From REBR01 sp033721915 (lineage in GTDB: Bacteria; Pseudomonadota; Gammaproteobacteria; Pseudomonadales; Oleiphilaceae): 64,000 nucleotides of DNA. The stretch covers positions 1-64,000 of the forward strand of contig JAWWAC010000012.1 in the NCBI GenBank assembly GCA_033721915.1, written 5' to 3'. Positions 44,051-53,700 of this stretch are shown one piece after another; positions within the stretch are counted from its first letter, which is position 1; every line of letters starts with the position of its first letter. The notes beneath the pieces are model-generated. The model saw only the letters and a list, made by a program, of their open reading frames with translations. It did not search any database and had not been told where the DNA came from. The position numbers and the translations under genes are program-made.

Positions 44051-44575
44051 ATGAGCCGACGTACTGCGCTGATCTTCCTGCCTCTGCTGGCCATCACACT
44101 GGCACTGCCACTGGGCTGGCTCTGGCTCGGCCAGGGCAACACACAGGCCGGCCCCCATGAGCTGGTCGGTGAAGAGGTGGCCGCTGACACCATGGTGGTT
44201 TTCATGTCTCCCCACTGTGGCTGCTGCGGTGACTGGGTGGCGCACCTTGAGGAAAACGGCTTTGCCGTGGAGCGGCGCAAGACCGACCAGGTCAACCTCA
44301 TCAAGCAACAGGCCGGGCTGCCGCGGGAGCTGGTCAGCTGCCACACCGGCTTTATCAACGGCTACCTGATCGAGGGCCATGTGCCGGCCAGTGATATACA
44401 GCGCCTGTTGCGGGAAACGCCCAGAGCCTCCGGACTGAGTGTGCCGGGCATGCCCACCGGATCACCGGGCATGGAAATGCCCGGTGCCGGACGGGATGCC
44501 TTCGATGTGGTGCTTTTCCATGCCGACGGCCAGCGGGAAGTGTATAATAGCTATCCCGCAACATCTGCGCTCTAA
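44051..44575 (+). CDS. DUF411 family exported protein, probable metal binding
   Basis: The 174-residue protein has an N-terminal membrane anchor or signal (about 8-27), then the DUF411 domain with VVFMSPHCGCCGDWV (Cys56, Cys58, Cys59), a conserved SCHT Cys and the GYLIEGHVPASDI motif. DUF411 proteins are often found with copper-handling genes, but none is nearby. A Met-rich stretch (GMPTGSPGMEMPG) near residue 137 could bind copper. GAGG precedes ATG 44051. Its last bases contain a -10-like box for rnb. Confidence 0.85.
   Translation: MSRRTALIFLPLLAITLALPLGWLWLGQGNTQAGPHELVGEEVAADTMVVFMSPHCGCCGDWVAHLEENGFAVERRKTDQVNLIKQQAGLPRELVSCHTGFINGYLIEGHVPASDIQRLLRETPRASGLSVPGMPTGSPGMEMPGAGRDAFDVVLFHADGQREVYNSYPATSAL
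44543..44548 (+). promoter_or_regulatory. TATAAT box, candidate -10 for rnb
   Basis: A perfect TATAAT lies inside the end of the DUF411 gene, 95 bases before the rnb start. The -35 region at 16-18 bases upstream is poor, so it may be a weak or activated promoter or chance. Confidence 0.35.
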
Positions 44576-44643
44576 CACCGCCACCAGGCGGGCGCCCACC
44601 AGGGGGCCCGCGGCGTCATACTCCAGGCAACAGGTTCCCTTGC

Positions 44644-46611
44644 ATGCTCAATGCCGACTCACTGAATCAGCTCCGCCAGCTCCGTTCCGATATACAGGCG
44701 GAAAAAGTCGTCCTGGCCGGCACCGTCAAGCGCATCACACCGCGTTTCGGCTTTGTCTCACTGGACGATGGCCGTGATGTCTACCTGCCACAGGAACAGG
44801 CCCAGCTGGCACTGGTGGATGACCGGGTCAGCGTCTCACTGGATGACAGCGTCAGGGGCAAACCCTCCGCCATTGTGGAGAAAGTGGAGCAGCAGGAGCT
44901 GGAGCACTTTATCGGCCAGTACCAGGTCCGTGGCAAGGGGCACTTCGTGGTGCCGGACGTCAACGGCCTGAGCCGCTGGTTCTTTGTGCCCCCCAAACTG
45001 CGCCGTGGCGCCAGCCATGGCGACTATGTGCATTGCCGTGTCAGTCGTCACCCCTTCCCCAGCGGCAACGCCCAGGCAGAGATACTCAGCATTATCGGCG
45101 CCGCCGGGGAGCCGGGTATCGAGCGCAGCTACGCACTGGCCCGCCACGCCCTGCACGATGAGTTCCCCGAGCCGGTACTGGCGGAGACCGGGGCCCTGTC
45201 CCAGCAGGATATCGACCGCATCGGCGCCAGGCGCGATGACCTCAGGGACAGGCCTTTTGTCACCATCGATGCCCCCAGCACACAGGATCTGGACGATGCC
45301 GTGCACGCCAGCGCCGACGGCGACGGCTGGCTGCTGTCCGTGGCCATTGCCGACCCCGTGGCCCTGTTGCCGGCGGAAGGGGCCGCGGAGCAGGAAGCAC
45401 GCCTGAGGGCCAGTGCCGGTTATTTCCCGGGCCAGCCCAGGCCCATGCTGCCTCCCGCCATCAGTCAGGACCTGGGCTCACTGGTGCCCGGTCAGGACCG
45501 TCTGGCACTGGTCATGGAAATCCCGGTCAGCGCCGACGGCCAGCTGGGGGACTACCGGCTGCGTGCCGCACGGGTGCACTGCTGCCACAAGCTCAGCTAT
45601 GAGGCGGTCAGCCACTTCCTGGAAGGGGTCAGCGATGACAGCCTGTCCGGTCTCGGGCCCGAGGTGGAGGAGAATCTGCGACAGCTGGGTGCCGTCACCA
45701 CGGTATTGCGTCAGTGGCGCAGCCGCGAGGCCCTGGTCAATGATGGGCAGCCCGACTACCGGCTGCGACTGAACGAGGAGCGGCGCATACGCAGCCTGGA
45801 CAAGCGCCACCAGACGCCGGCCAACCGCCTGATCGAAGACGCCATGATCGCCGCCAACCGCTGCGCCGCGGATTATCTGGCGCGCCATGGGGATGAGGGG
45901 CTCTTTATCCGCCACGCCGGCATCCGTCAGGACCGGCTGGAGAATATCCGCAAGCTGCTCAGTGAGTACTGCCCTGAGCTGGCCCATATCGACCCGGCCA
46001 CCCCGGAGGGCTTCCGTGAGCTGGTGCAGCGTGCACCGGAATGCGCCACGGACCTGCCCGTGAAATCCATTGTCCTGCGCCAGCTGGAGCGGGCGGACAT
46101 GACCCTCACCCCCGGCCCTCACCAGGGCATGGGGCTGGCGGCCTACACCACCATGACCTCGCCGCTGCGAAAATACAGTGATTACCTGGTGCACCGCTGG
46201 CTGCATGCCCATCTGGGCCTGTCACCAGCACCGCAATGGGACAGCGCCGCCATGGAGACACTGCAACTGGGCCTGCGCCATCTGCGCCAGGCGGTGAACA
46301 GCATGGAGCAGTCACTGAAGTGCCAGTACGCCGCCGGTCTGGGTGACACCGTGCTTGAGGGGCATATACTGCAGATCAATCCGGCGGGTTTTCAGGTCAA
46401 GCTGGAGGAGACCGGACTGGTGGGCTTTGTCTCCAGCCGCGACCTGCCGGGCAAGCTCAGCTTTGACCCGGTAACTCTGCGCCTGGGCAACGATCAGCTG
46501 CAGTTCCAGCTGGACCAGCCGGTACAGGTACGCTTCCGGGAAATCGACCGTGACCGCCACCAGATCCGCTACACACTGGTGCTGCCGGAACCCCCGCCAA
46601 GCGGCAACTGA
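44644..46611 (+). CDS. rnb: Exoribonuclease II (RNB family)
   Basis: The 655-residue enzyme degrades single-stranded RNA 3' to 5'. The N-terminal cold-shock-like domain (RITPRFGFVSLDDGRDVYLP) and a second one precede the RNB catalytic domain, whose Asp cluster is in FVTIDAPSTQDLDDAV near residue 205. The conserved YTTMTSPLRKYSDYLVHRWL stretch and a C-terminal S1 domain (AGFQVKLEETGLVGFVSS) follow. The length suits RNase II better than the longer RNase R, and the basic RNase R tail is missing. Confidence 0.9.
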   Translation: MLNADSLNQLRQLRSDIQAEKVVLAGTVKRITPRFGFVSLDDGRDVYLPQEQAQLALVDDRVSVSLDDSVRGKPSAIVEKVEQQELEHFIGQYQVRGKGHFVVPDVNGLSRWFFVPPKLRRGASHGDYVHCRVSRHPFPSGNAQAEILSIIGAAGEPGIERSYALARHALHDEFPEPVLAETGALSQQDIDRIGARRDDLRDRPFVTIDAPSTQDLDDAVHASADGDGWLLSVAIADPVALLPAEGAAEQEARLRASAGYFPGQPRPMLPPAISQDLGSLVPGQDRLALVMEIPVSADGQLGDYRLRAARVHCCHKLSYEAVSHFLEGVSDDSLSGLGPEVEENLRQLGAVTTVLRQWRSREALVNDGQPDYRLRLNEERRIRSLDKRHQTPANRLIEDAMIAANRCAADYLARHGDEGLFIRHAGIRQDRLENIRKLLSEYCPELAHIDPATPEGFRELVQRAPECATDLPVKSIVLRQLERADMTLTPGPHQGMGLAAYTTMTSPLRKYSDYLVHRWLHAHLGLSPAPQWDSAAMETLQLGLRHLRQAVNSMEQSLKCQYAAGLGDTVLEGHILQINPAGFQVKLEETGLVGFVSSRDLPGKLSFDPVTLRLGNDQLQFQLDQPVQVRFREIDRDRHQIRYTLVLPEPPPSGN

Positions 46612-46631
46612 GCCGGCAACAGAAGGCTCGC

Positions 46632-46649
46632 GGGCCGGCTTGCCGGCCC
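46632..46649. terminator. Strong hairpin between convergent rnb and hemH
   Basis: GGGCCGGC-TT-GCCGGCCC is a perfect 8-pair inverted repeat just outside both stop codons. No T run follows, so it may act as an RNA 3'-end stabiliser or weak terminator for both genes. Confidence 0.45.
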
Positions 46650-46650
46650 C

Positions 46651-47736
46651 TTACTGCTCTGCACCCATGGCCACCGCCCTGCGACGGGTCTCCGCCACCT
46701 GGCTGTTGTCGGGCATGGACCAGCCCTGCAGGTTCTGCTCGACCAGTGCGGTGAGCGCCTCGATATGCACCGGTTCCGCGTTCAGCGCCGGAATGTACTG
46801 AAAACGCTCACCGCCCCCTTCCAGGAAGTACTCCCGGTTCTCCTCATCAATCTCCTCGATGGTCTCCAGGCAGTCCGAGGAGAAGCCCGGACAGAACACC
46901 TGCAGTGACTTCACTCCCTGGGCACCCAGCCCCTTGAGGGTTTCATCGGTGTAGGGCTGCAGCCATGGCTCCCGGCCGAAACGGCTCTGGAAAGTCACCA
47001 TGTACTCCTCCTTCGACAGCCCCAGGCGCTCGGCCAGCAGCCGCGAGGTCTTATGGCACTCGCAGTGATAGGGGTCGCCGTTGTGCAGGTAGCGGAGCGG
47101 GATGCCGTGGTAGGAGAGCACCAGCTTGTCCGCCCGGCCATGCTCCTCCCAGTAAGACTCGATATGCCGCGCCATGGCCTCGATATAGGGCACAAAATCG
47201 TGGTAATGGCTGATAAAGCGCAGATCCGGCAGCCAGCGGCGGCGGGTGAAATCCGCCGCCAGGTCGTCAAAGGTGGAGGCGGTGGTGGAGGCGGAGTACT
47301 GGGGGTACAGGGGCAGCACCAGCAGCTTGCGCACCCCCTGCTCCTGGAGCTGTTGCAGTGCACTGGCGATGGACGGATTGCCATAACGCATGGCGTAGGT
47401 AACCACCAAGCCTTCACCGTAACGCAGCTTCATCTGCCGGGCCAGCGCCTCGCTCTGGTCCCTGGTGTGCAACAGCAGTGGCGAGCCCTCATCGGTCCAG
47501 ACACTGCGGTAGGCCTCGGCGGAACGGCGCGGGCGTATGCGCAGGATGACCCCGTGGAGAATGATGCGCCAGAGCAGCCTGGGCACCTCCACCACCCGGG
47601 GGTCCGCCAGGAATTGCCCCAGATAACGCCTCAGAGCCTTGCTGGTGGGGGCATCCGGCGTGCCCAGGTTGGTTACCAGCACCCCCACGCGGGCTTTCTG
47701 GTCATGGGGGAAGTCTTTGTAGCCCTGATATTTCAT
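46651..47736 (-). CDS. hemH: Ferrochelatase
   Basis: The 361-residue enzyme inserts Fe2+ into protoporphyrin IX, the last step of haem synthesis. Signatures are VLVTNLGTPDAPT, RYGNPSIASAL, LPLYPQYSASTTAS, the active-site LSYHGIPLRYL, YMVTFQSRFGREPWLQPYT and FCPGFSSDCLETIEEI. AGAGGA lies 6 bases before ATG 47736. It is divergent from the flavodoxin-fold gene; a perfect palindrome lies in the shared control region. Confidence 0.94.
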   Translation of the reverse strand: MKYQGYKDFPHDQKARVGVLVTNLGTPDAPTSKALRRYLGQFLADPRVVEVPRLLWRIILHGVILRIRPRRSAEAYRSVWTDEGSPLLLHTRDQSEALARQMKLRYGEGLVVTYAMRYGNPSIASALQQLQEQGVRKLLVLPLYPQYSASTTASTFDDLAADFTRRRWLPDLRFISHYHDFVPYIEAMARHIESYWEEHGRADKLVLSYHGIPLRYLHNGDPYHCECHKTSRLLAERLGLSKEEYMVTFQSRFGREPWLQPYTDETLKGLGAQGVKSLQVFCPGFSSDCLETIEEIDEENREYFLEGGGERFQYIPALNAEPVHIEALTALVEQNLQGWSMPDNSQVAETRRRAVAMGAEQ

Positions 47737-47799
47737 AAGGGGTCCTCTGGGGTATCCTGTGGAAACTGAGCCATTTTACGCCGGGTGGCCGATAAAAGT

Positions 47800-47818
47800 T
47801 TATAGCCTCAGGCTATAA
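47800..47818. promoter_or_regulatory. Perfect 19-bp palindrome between hemH and the flavodoxin gene
   Basis: TTATAGCCT-C-AGGCTATAA has 9-base arms around a single centre base. It overlaps a TATAAG/TATAAA sequence on each strand, so a bound protein could block promoters in both directions. I do not recognise the regulator. Confidence 0.55.
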
Positions 47819-47853
47819 GCGCCTTTAACACCCCCCCAACCATGGAGTGAATG

Positions 47854-48327
47854 ATGAGCGATCACAACAAGGTACTGCACATTATCGCCCACGCCCCCTC
47901 ACCCAATACCCGCCGACTGCGGGACGCCCTGCTCAGCGGCGCCCGCCACGAGGACATCAGCGGCGTCACCGTGCGGGCCATTCCACCACTGGAGGCTACC
48001 CCGGAGACCGTGCTGGAGGCGGATGCACTGATTCTCTTCACCACCGAGAACCTGGCCTATATGAGCGGTGCCATGAAGGACTTTTTCGACCGATGCTATT
48101 ACCCCTGCCTGGAGAAAGCCCAGGGGCTGCCCTACGCACTGGTGGTGCGGGCCGGACAGGACGGCACCGGCACACTGCGGGCCATGGACTCGATCATTAC
48201 CGGATTGCGCTGGAAGGCGGTGCAGGAGCCATTGCTGTGCCGGGGCACCTTCAATGAGGCATTCGTGGAGCAGTGCGAAGAGCTGGGCATGTACATGGCG
48301 GCGGGGCTGGAAGCCGGCATACTGTAA
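47854..48327 (+). CDS. Flavodoxin-fold/NAD(P)H-dependent oxidoreductase-like protein
   Basis: The 157-residue protein has a flavodoxin-like fold: VLHIIAHAPSPNTRRLRDALLSG (phosphate-binding loop), ADALILFTTENLAYMSGAMKDFFDRCYY (typical flavin-binding loop), and LVVRAGQDGTG. It is a single-domain protein of the flavodoxin/NADPH reductase clan; partner and substrate are unknown. ATG 47854 has GGAG 6 bases upstream; ATG 47851 sits too close to it. It faces hemH across a palindromic control region, so a link to haem or redox balance is possible. Confidence 0.8.
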   Translation: MSDHNKVLHIIAHAPSPNTRRLRDALLSGARHEDISGVTVRAIPPLEATPETVLEADALILFTTENLAYMSGAMKDFFDRCYYPCLEKAQGLPYALVVRAGQDGTGTLRAMDSIITGLRWKAVQEPLLCRGTFNEAFVEQCEELGMYMAAGLEAGIL

Positions 48328-48386
48328 GGGTGGAAAGCGAACCGGGGGACTGCAAGCGTGGTCTGCCCCCCCCCTTTTCCCTGTCA

Positions 48387-48406
48387 CAGCAGACAAGGGT
48401 CTGCTG
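48387..48406. terminator. Hairpin between convergent flavodoxin and Spy-like genes
   Basis: CAGCAGAC-AAGG-GTCTGCTG is a perfect 8-pair stem with a 4-base loop. There is no strong T run on either strand. Confidence 0.42.
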
Positions 48407-48418
48407 CGAGGACTGCCG

Positions 48419-48862
48419 TTATTGCTGCTGCATCTGACGCTGCATTTGCTGCATCTGTTGCATTTGCTGCTGGCGCTGCTTCATCTGCTCTTCCAGCTTC
48501 TTGCGCTGCTCTTCGGTGAAAATGCCTTCCACCTTGGCCTGAAGCAGAACGGTCAGTGCGGTCATTTCACCGGTCAGCTCACCAAGACGCTCTGAGTCCT
48601 CGCGGATATCGCTCTCGCTGTAGTCCGGCTTGATATGGCCTTCCAGCTTCTGCTGCAGCTCCTGGATTTCCGCCTGGCGGGATTCAATGTCTCCCTCCAT
48701 GTCTTCCAGCAGAGCACGGATTTCCTTCTGCTGGTCTTCTGTCAGATCCACCATTTCCGCCAGTTGATCCACCTGGTCACCTTGGGGGGCCTGCTGGGCC
48801 ATCACTGACAGGCTCAGTGTCATGGCAAGCAGCATCAAGGCCATTTTGCTAACAAGTTTCAT
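48419..48862 (-). CDS. Spy/CpxP-like periplasmic protein
   Basis: The 147-residue product has a signal peptide (about 1-21, cleavage after SVMA). It is then nearly all helix with two LTxxQ-type motifs (LTEDQQKEI, FTEEQRKKL), the mark of the Spy/CpxP family of periplasmic chaperones and stress sensors. The C-terminus is a Gln/Met-rich run of QQMQQM repeats. ATG 48862 follows GGAG by 6 bases; the upstream extension to 48928 has no signal character. The true family role could differ from that of Spy. Confidence 0.72.
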   Translation of the reverse strand: MKLVSKMALMLLAMTLSLSVMAQQAPQGDQVDQLAEMVDLTEDQQKEIRALLEDMEGDIESRQAEIQELQQKLEGHIKPDYSESDIREDSERLGELTGEMTALTVLLQAKVEGIFTEEQRKKLEEQMKQRQQQMQQMQQMQRQMQQQ

Positions 48863-49119
48863 ATCGACTCCAGTTTGTTTGAGTATTTCGGATTCTGGCA
48901 CAAGCGAGCAGCTTAACGTGATTGGCAAGGCAATTTCACCCCCCTTTCCCCGCTGGCCCGTTACCTGGCGTTAATGAAGAAGCCCGCGACAGCGCCCCTG
49001 TAAAGCGCTTTGCCTAAAGCAGGCGTCCAATTCATCACTGAGGCAACAAAGCCGCCAGTCGGGTTCCGGGGCAGGGTGACCTCTTTGGCCAGCTGACTGG
49101 CCTGCAGAGCCCCCTGCCG

Positions 49120-50562
49120 TCACAGATAGGGGGAGAGCAACCGGGCCATGCCATTGCGCAACCGGGTGATCAGCCACTGGGAGCGCAGCTGTTCTTCGCT
49201 CAGGGGGAAGCTGTCGTACAGTCGGATATCAAACCAGGCCTCAAGCTCGGCGCAGACCCGGGCGTCATGGCATTCCACATTGCACTCGAAATTCAGTGAC
49301 AGGCTGCGGGGGTCCCAGTTGGCGGAGCCCAGCAGGGCCCAGCAGCCATCCACCGTCATCACCTTGGAGTGGTCAAAGTCGCCACGGCTGTACCACACCC
49401 GCACGCCCCAGCGCACCAGTTCCTCCAGATGGGGGCGGCAGGCCCAGTCGACGATCTTGAGGTTATTGCGCTCCGGCAGCAGGACATCCACGCTCACACC
49501 GCGCAGTGCCGCCGTCTGCAACGCGTCCTGCAGCGTGGCATCCGGCAGGAAGTAGGGGGTCATGATCGACACCCGCTTCTCCGCCACGGACAGCGCCCCC
49601 ACCAGAATCTGTCGCAGTGTGTCAAAACTCTCGTCGGGGCCGTCCACCACCACCCGGGCCAGTGAGTTGCCCGGTGCGTAGGGGGCGGGAAACCACTGTG
49701 GCCCGGTCAGGTACTCCCGGGTGGTAAAGGCCCAGTCTTCGGCAAACACCGCCTGCAGCTGGGTCACCACGGGGCCCTCAAGGGCAAAGTGCAGATCCCT
49801 TATGGGTCTGCGTGGCTGATGGGTGAGCCGGTTACCCTCGGCGATGTTCATGCCCCCGGTAAAGCCCACCAATCCATCCACCACCAGCAGCTTGCGGTGA
49901 TTGCGCAGGTTCATGAAAGGCATGGCCAGTGGTGTGCGGGTGGGCAGGAAGCGGGCAAAGGGCACTCTTTCGCGGTGCAGGTGCCGGGCAATGGTGGGAA
50001 AGGAGTAACGCATCCCCACCGCATCCACCAGCACCCGCACCGCCACACCACGGCGCACCGCCTGCCCCAGTGCACGGGCAAAGTCACGGCCGGTGGCGTC
50101 ATTGGCAAACAGGTAGGTGCTGAGCGTGATGCTCTCACGGGCGCTGTTGATGGCCTCCAGCATGGCCGGATAGGCCTGGTCGCCGTTTTTCAGGGGCCGA
50201 ATGCGGTTGCCTTCCAGCAGTGGCTGGAGTGTGACCCGGTCCACCAGGCGGGCCAGTGCCGCGGCACCGGCGGGCAGGTTGCGTTGCTCCGGTGGCGGCG
50301 TGAAGCGTTCCAGTGTCTCTCCGCCATTGACCCGTGGCTTTTCCCGGCGCAATTCAGCGGCGCGGCGGCGGATACGGTTGATGCCCAGCAGCAGGTACAG
50401 CACCGGGCCGGCAAAAGGCACCAGCCAGATCACCCCCACCCAGGCCACCGCGGCGCGGCTGTCACGCTTGCTGAGAATGGCATGGCCGGAGGTGGCCAGT
50501 GCGGCGGAGAAGTGCAGGACGCCGACCAGCGCGGCCATCAACCCGCCTTCAAGCCAGCTCAT
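49120..50562 (-). CDS. cls: Cardiolipin synthase
   Basis: The 480-residue protein has an N-terminal membrane part (PLDc_N type, about 5-70) and two phospholipase D HKD motifs (NHRKLLVVDG and DHSKVMTVDG). It transfers a phosphatidyl group between phosphatidylglycerols to make cardiolipin. A Tyr-Leu-Leu-Leu-Gly-Ile-Asn segment marks the second helix. ATG 50562 has GGGAG about 7 bases upstream; the GTG two codons earlier is too close to it. Which of the ClsA/B/C types it represents is not fixed; membrane helices favour ClsA. Confidence 0.88.
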   Translation of the reverse strand: MSWLEGGLMAALVGVLHFSAALATSGHAILSKRDSRAAVAWVGVIWLVPFAGPVLYLLLGINRIRRRAAELRREKPRVNGGETLERFTPPPEQRNLPAGAAALARLVDRVTLQPLLEGNRIRPLKNGDQAYPAMLEAINSARESITLSTYLFANDATGRDFARALGQAVRRGVAVRVLVDAVGMRYSFPTIARHLHRERVPFARFLPTRTPLAMPFMNLRNHRKLLVVDGLVGFTGGMNIAEGNRLTHQPRRPIRDLHFALEGPVVTQLQAVFAEDWAFTTREYLTGPQWFPAPYAPGNSLARVVVDGPDESFDTLRQILVGALSVAEKRVSIMTPYFLPDATLQDALQTAALRGVSVDVLLPERNNLKIVDWACRPHLEELVRWGVRVWYSRGDFDHSKVMTVDGCWALLGSANWDPRSLSLNFECNVECHDARVCAELEAWFDIRLYDSFPLSEEQLRSQWLITRLRNGMARLLSPYL

Positions 50563-50763
50563 GAGCACTCCCTGCCCGACTCACTCCTTGCATTGAACGA
50601 CTCCCTGCATTCGCCTACCCCGCCGCCAGTTTCGGATGCACAATCCGAGGTTACCAGAAATTGATCGCCGGGGGTCTGTCAGTGGCCCGACGCGGTCACT
50701 TCTCCTCTGGAATAACACCAAATTATGGTAGGGTATCGCCTCAAAATACGGGCGAGGTTGGTT

Positions 50764-53700
50764 ATGGAGTTCAGGATCGGGCAGCGCTGGGTCAGTCAGA
50801 CGGACGCGGCCCTGGGTCTGGGTCTGGTCACAGAGGTGGCCGGACGGCGTGTGCGGGTGAGTTTCCCCGCCGTGGATGAAGAGCGCACTTACGCCACGGA
50901 CAGCGCGCCACTGGCGCGGGTGCGCTACCAGGTGGGGGAGCGCATCCACGACATGCACCAGCGCCCGCTCACCATCACCGCACTGGACAGCCAGGACGGT
51001 CTGATTCTCTACCACACCGTGGACGACCACGGCGAGGAAGTCGCACTGCCGGAGGTGCGCCTCAGCCCTTACGCCCACTTTACCCGCCCGGAACAGCGCC
51101 TGTTCTGTGGCCAGTCCGACAGGCTGGAGCATTTCACGCTGCGCCTGGAAACCCTGGAGCACCGTGCACAACAGCTGCAGTCACCGGCACAGGGGCTGAT
51201 CGGTTCTCGCACCAGCCACCTGCCCCACCAGGTCTATATCGCCTCGGAAGTGGCCACCCGCCATGCCCCCCGGGTGCTGCTGGCGGACGAAGTGGGTCTC
51301 GGCAAGACCATTGAGGCCGGCATGATACTCCACCACCGGCTGCACACCGGCCAGGCCCGGCGGGTGCTGGTCCTGGTGCCTGAGCCCCTGATCCATCAAT
51401 GGCTGGTGGAGATGCTCAGGCGCTTCAACCTGCCTTTCTCGGTTTTCAACCAGGAGCGCTACGAGGCGCTGCAATCGGATTTCGGAATGGATCCGCCGGA
51501 CGATGTGGTGGAAGGCGAAGGGCAAGGCGACGACGGTGAAGAGCTGACGGGCGAGGAGGCCCGCCGTGCGGAGGAAGACGGACTGGCCGCTCTCATGGCG
51601 GCCTTGGCGGAGGACCGCCATAACGCACAATCCCGTTCAGGCCGCCCCGGTGCCACCGGGGAAGACCGCATGGCGGATCAGGACGAGGGCGGACCACTGG
51701 CCGAAGGGGCCTCCAGCAACCCCTTTGACAGCGAGCAGCGCATTCTCTGCAGCCTTGAGTGGCTGACCAGCAACCCGGAAGCACTGGAGCAGGCACTGGC
51801 CACGGACTGGGACATGCTGGTGGTGGACGAGGCCCACCATCTGCGCTGGTCCCCCGAGGCACCCAGCCCCGAGTACCAGGCCGTTGAGCGCCTGGCCCAC
51901 CACATCCCCGGCGTGCTTCTGCTCACCGCCACACCGGAACAGGCCGGTCAGGAGAGCCATTTTGCCCGCCTCAGGCTGCTGGACCCGGCCCGCTTCACCT
52001 CACTGGAGGCCTTCCAGCAGGAAGCCCGCAACTACAGCCGCCTCAATACACTGGTGCAGGAGCTGCTTGAGCAGTCCGGACCGGTCAGCGAGAGCCAGTG
52101 GCAGGCACTGACCCCCTGGCTGGGTGAGGACCACAGCGACTGGCCCAGGGACCCGGAATCCGTGGTGCGTCTTCTGCTGGACTGCCATGGCACCAGCCGG
52201 GTGCTGTTCCGCAACACCCGGGCGGCGGTGCGCGGCTTCCCGGAGCGGCAGGTGCACAGCACCGTGCTGGAGGCGCCGCAACAATACCGTGCCGCCGTGG
52301 CACTGGAGGGCGAGGAAGGACTGTTTCCGGAAACCCAGTGGCCGGATGACAGCTGGCTGCAGCTGGACCCCCGTGTGGCCTGGCTGGAGCAGCTGCTGCG
52401 GGAGCTGCGCCCGGCCAAGGTGCTGGTGATCTGCGCCCATGGCGAGACGGCCAAGGCACTGGAGCATCACCTGCAGCTGAGGGCCGGCATCCGCAGCGCC
52501 GCTTTCTACGAAGGGCTGGACCTGATAGAGCGGGACCGTGCGGCGGCCTATTTCGCCGCCACGGAACAGGGGGCACAGGCGCTGATCTGCTCTGAAATCG
52601 GCAGCGAGGGACGCAACTTCCAGTTTGCCCAGCATCTGGTGCTGTTTGACCTGCCCCTGAACCCGGACCTGCTGGAGCAGCGCATCGGCCGTCTCGACCG
52701 CATCGGCCAGAGCGGCACCATCCACCTGCATGTGCCGACGCTGGCCAAAGGTGCCCAGTCGGTACTGCTGCGCTGGTACAACGAGGGGCTGGACGCGCTT
52801 AGCCGCAGCTGCGCCGTGGGCAACGCCGTGAAGGAGCAGCTGGAAGCGCCCCTGATGGGCCATCTGCAGAACCCGGAACAGGACCAGCAGCCGCTGATCG
52901 AACGCACCCGGAAAGTCCGTGAACAACTGGAGGAGCAGCTTGAGGAAGGGCGCGACGCACTGATCGAGCGCAACTCCAACAACCCCCGGAGGGCCGCCGA
53001 GCTGATCCGTCATATCGAGGCGGCGGAAACACCGGAGACCCTCTCGGACTATATGTTGCGTCTGTTCGACCAGTACGGGGTGGAATACGACCCCCTGCCG
53101 GACAATGGCCTGGTGATCCGCCCCTCCGACCACCTGGCGGTGGCGGACTTCCCCCACCTGCCGGATGAGGGGCTGTCACTGACCTTTGACCGCCAGAACG
53201 CACTGGTGCGGGAAGACCTGGCCTTTTTAAGCTGGGAGCACCCACTGGTGGAAGACACCATGGACATGCTGATCGACAGCGAGCAGGGCAACGCCACCGT
53301 GGGCACCATGGCCATCAAGGGGGTGCAGGCCGGCACACTGCTGCTGGAGGGCATCTACCGGGCCCAGTGTCCGGCGCCCAGGGCGCTGGGCATCGGCCGT
53401 CACCTCTCACCGGCGCCACTGCGCTTTCTCACCAGCATGGACGGGCGGGATCTCAGCCATGTGCTCAGCCACGAGAAGCTCAACAGCCTGATCGAGAAGA
53501 TCAAGCGGCGCACTGCACAGACCATCGTGCCCCAGCTGCGGGATCAGATCGAGGCCATGCTGCCCGCCTCACAGGCCCTGGCGGAGCGGGCACTGCCGCA
53601 GTTGCAGGAGCAGGCCCGTGAGAGCTACCGCCAGGCGCTGCAGGAGGAAATCGAACGGCTGAAAACCCTCAAGCGGCGCAACCCCGCCATCCGTGACGAG

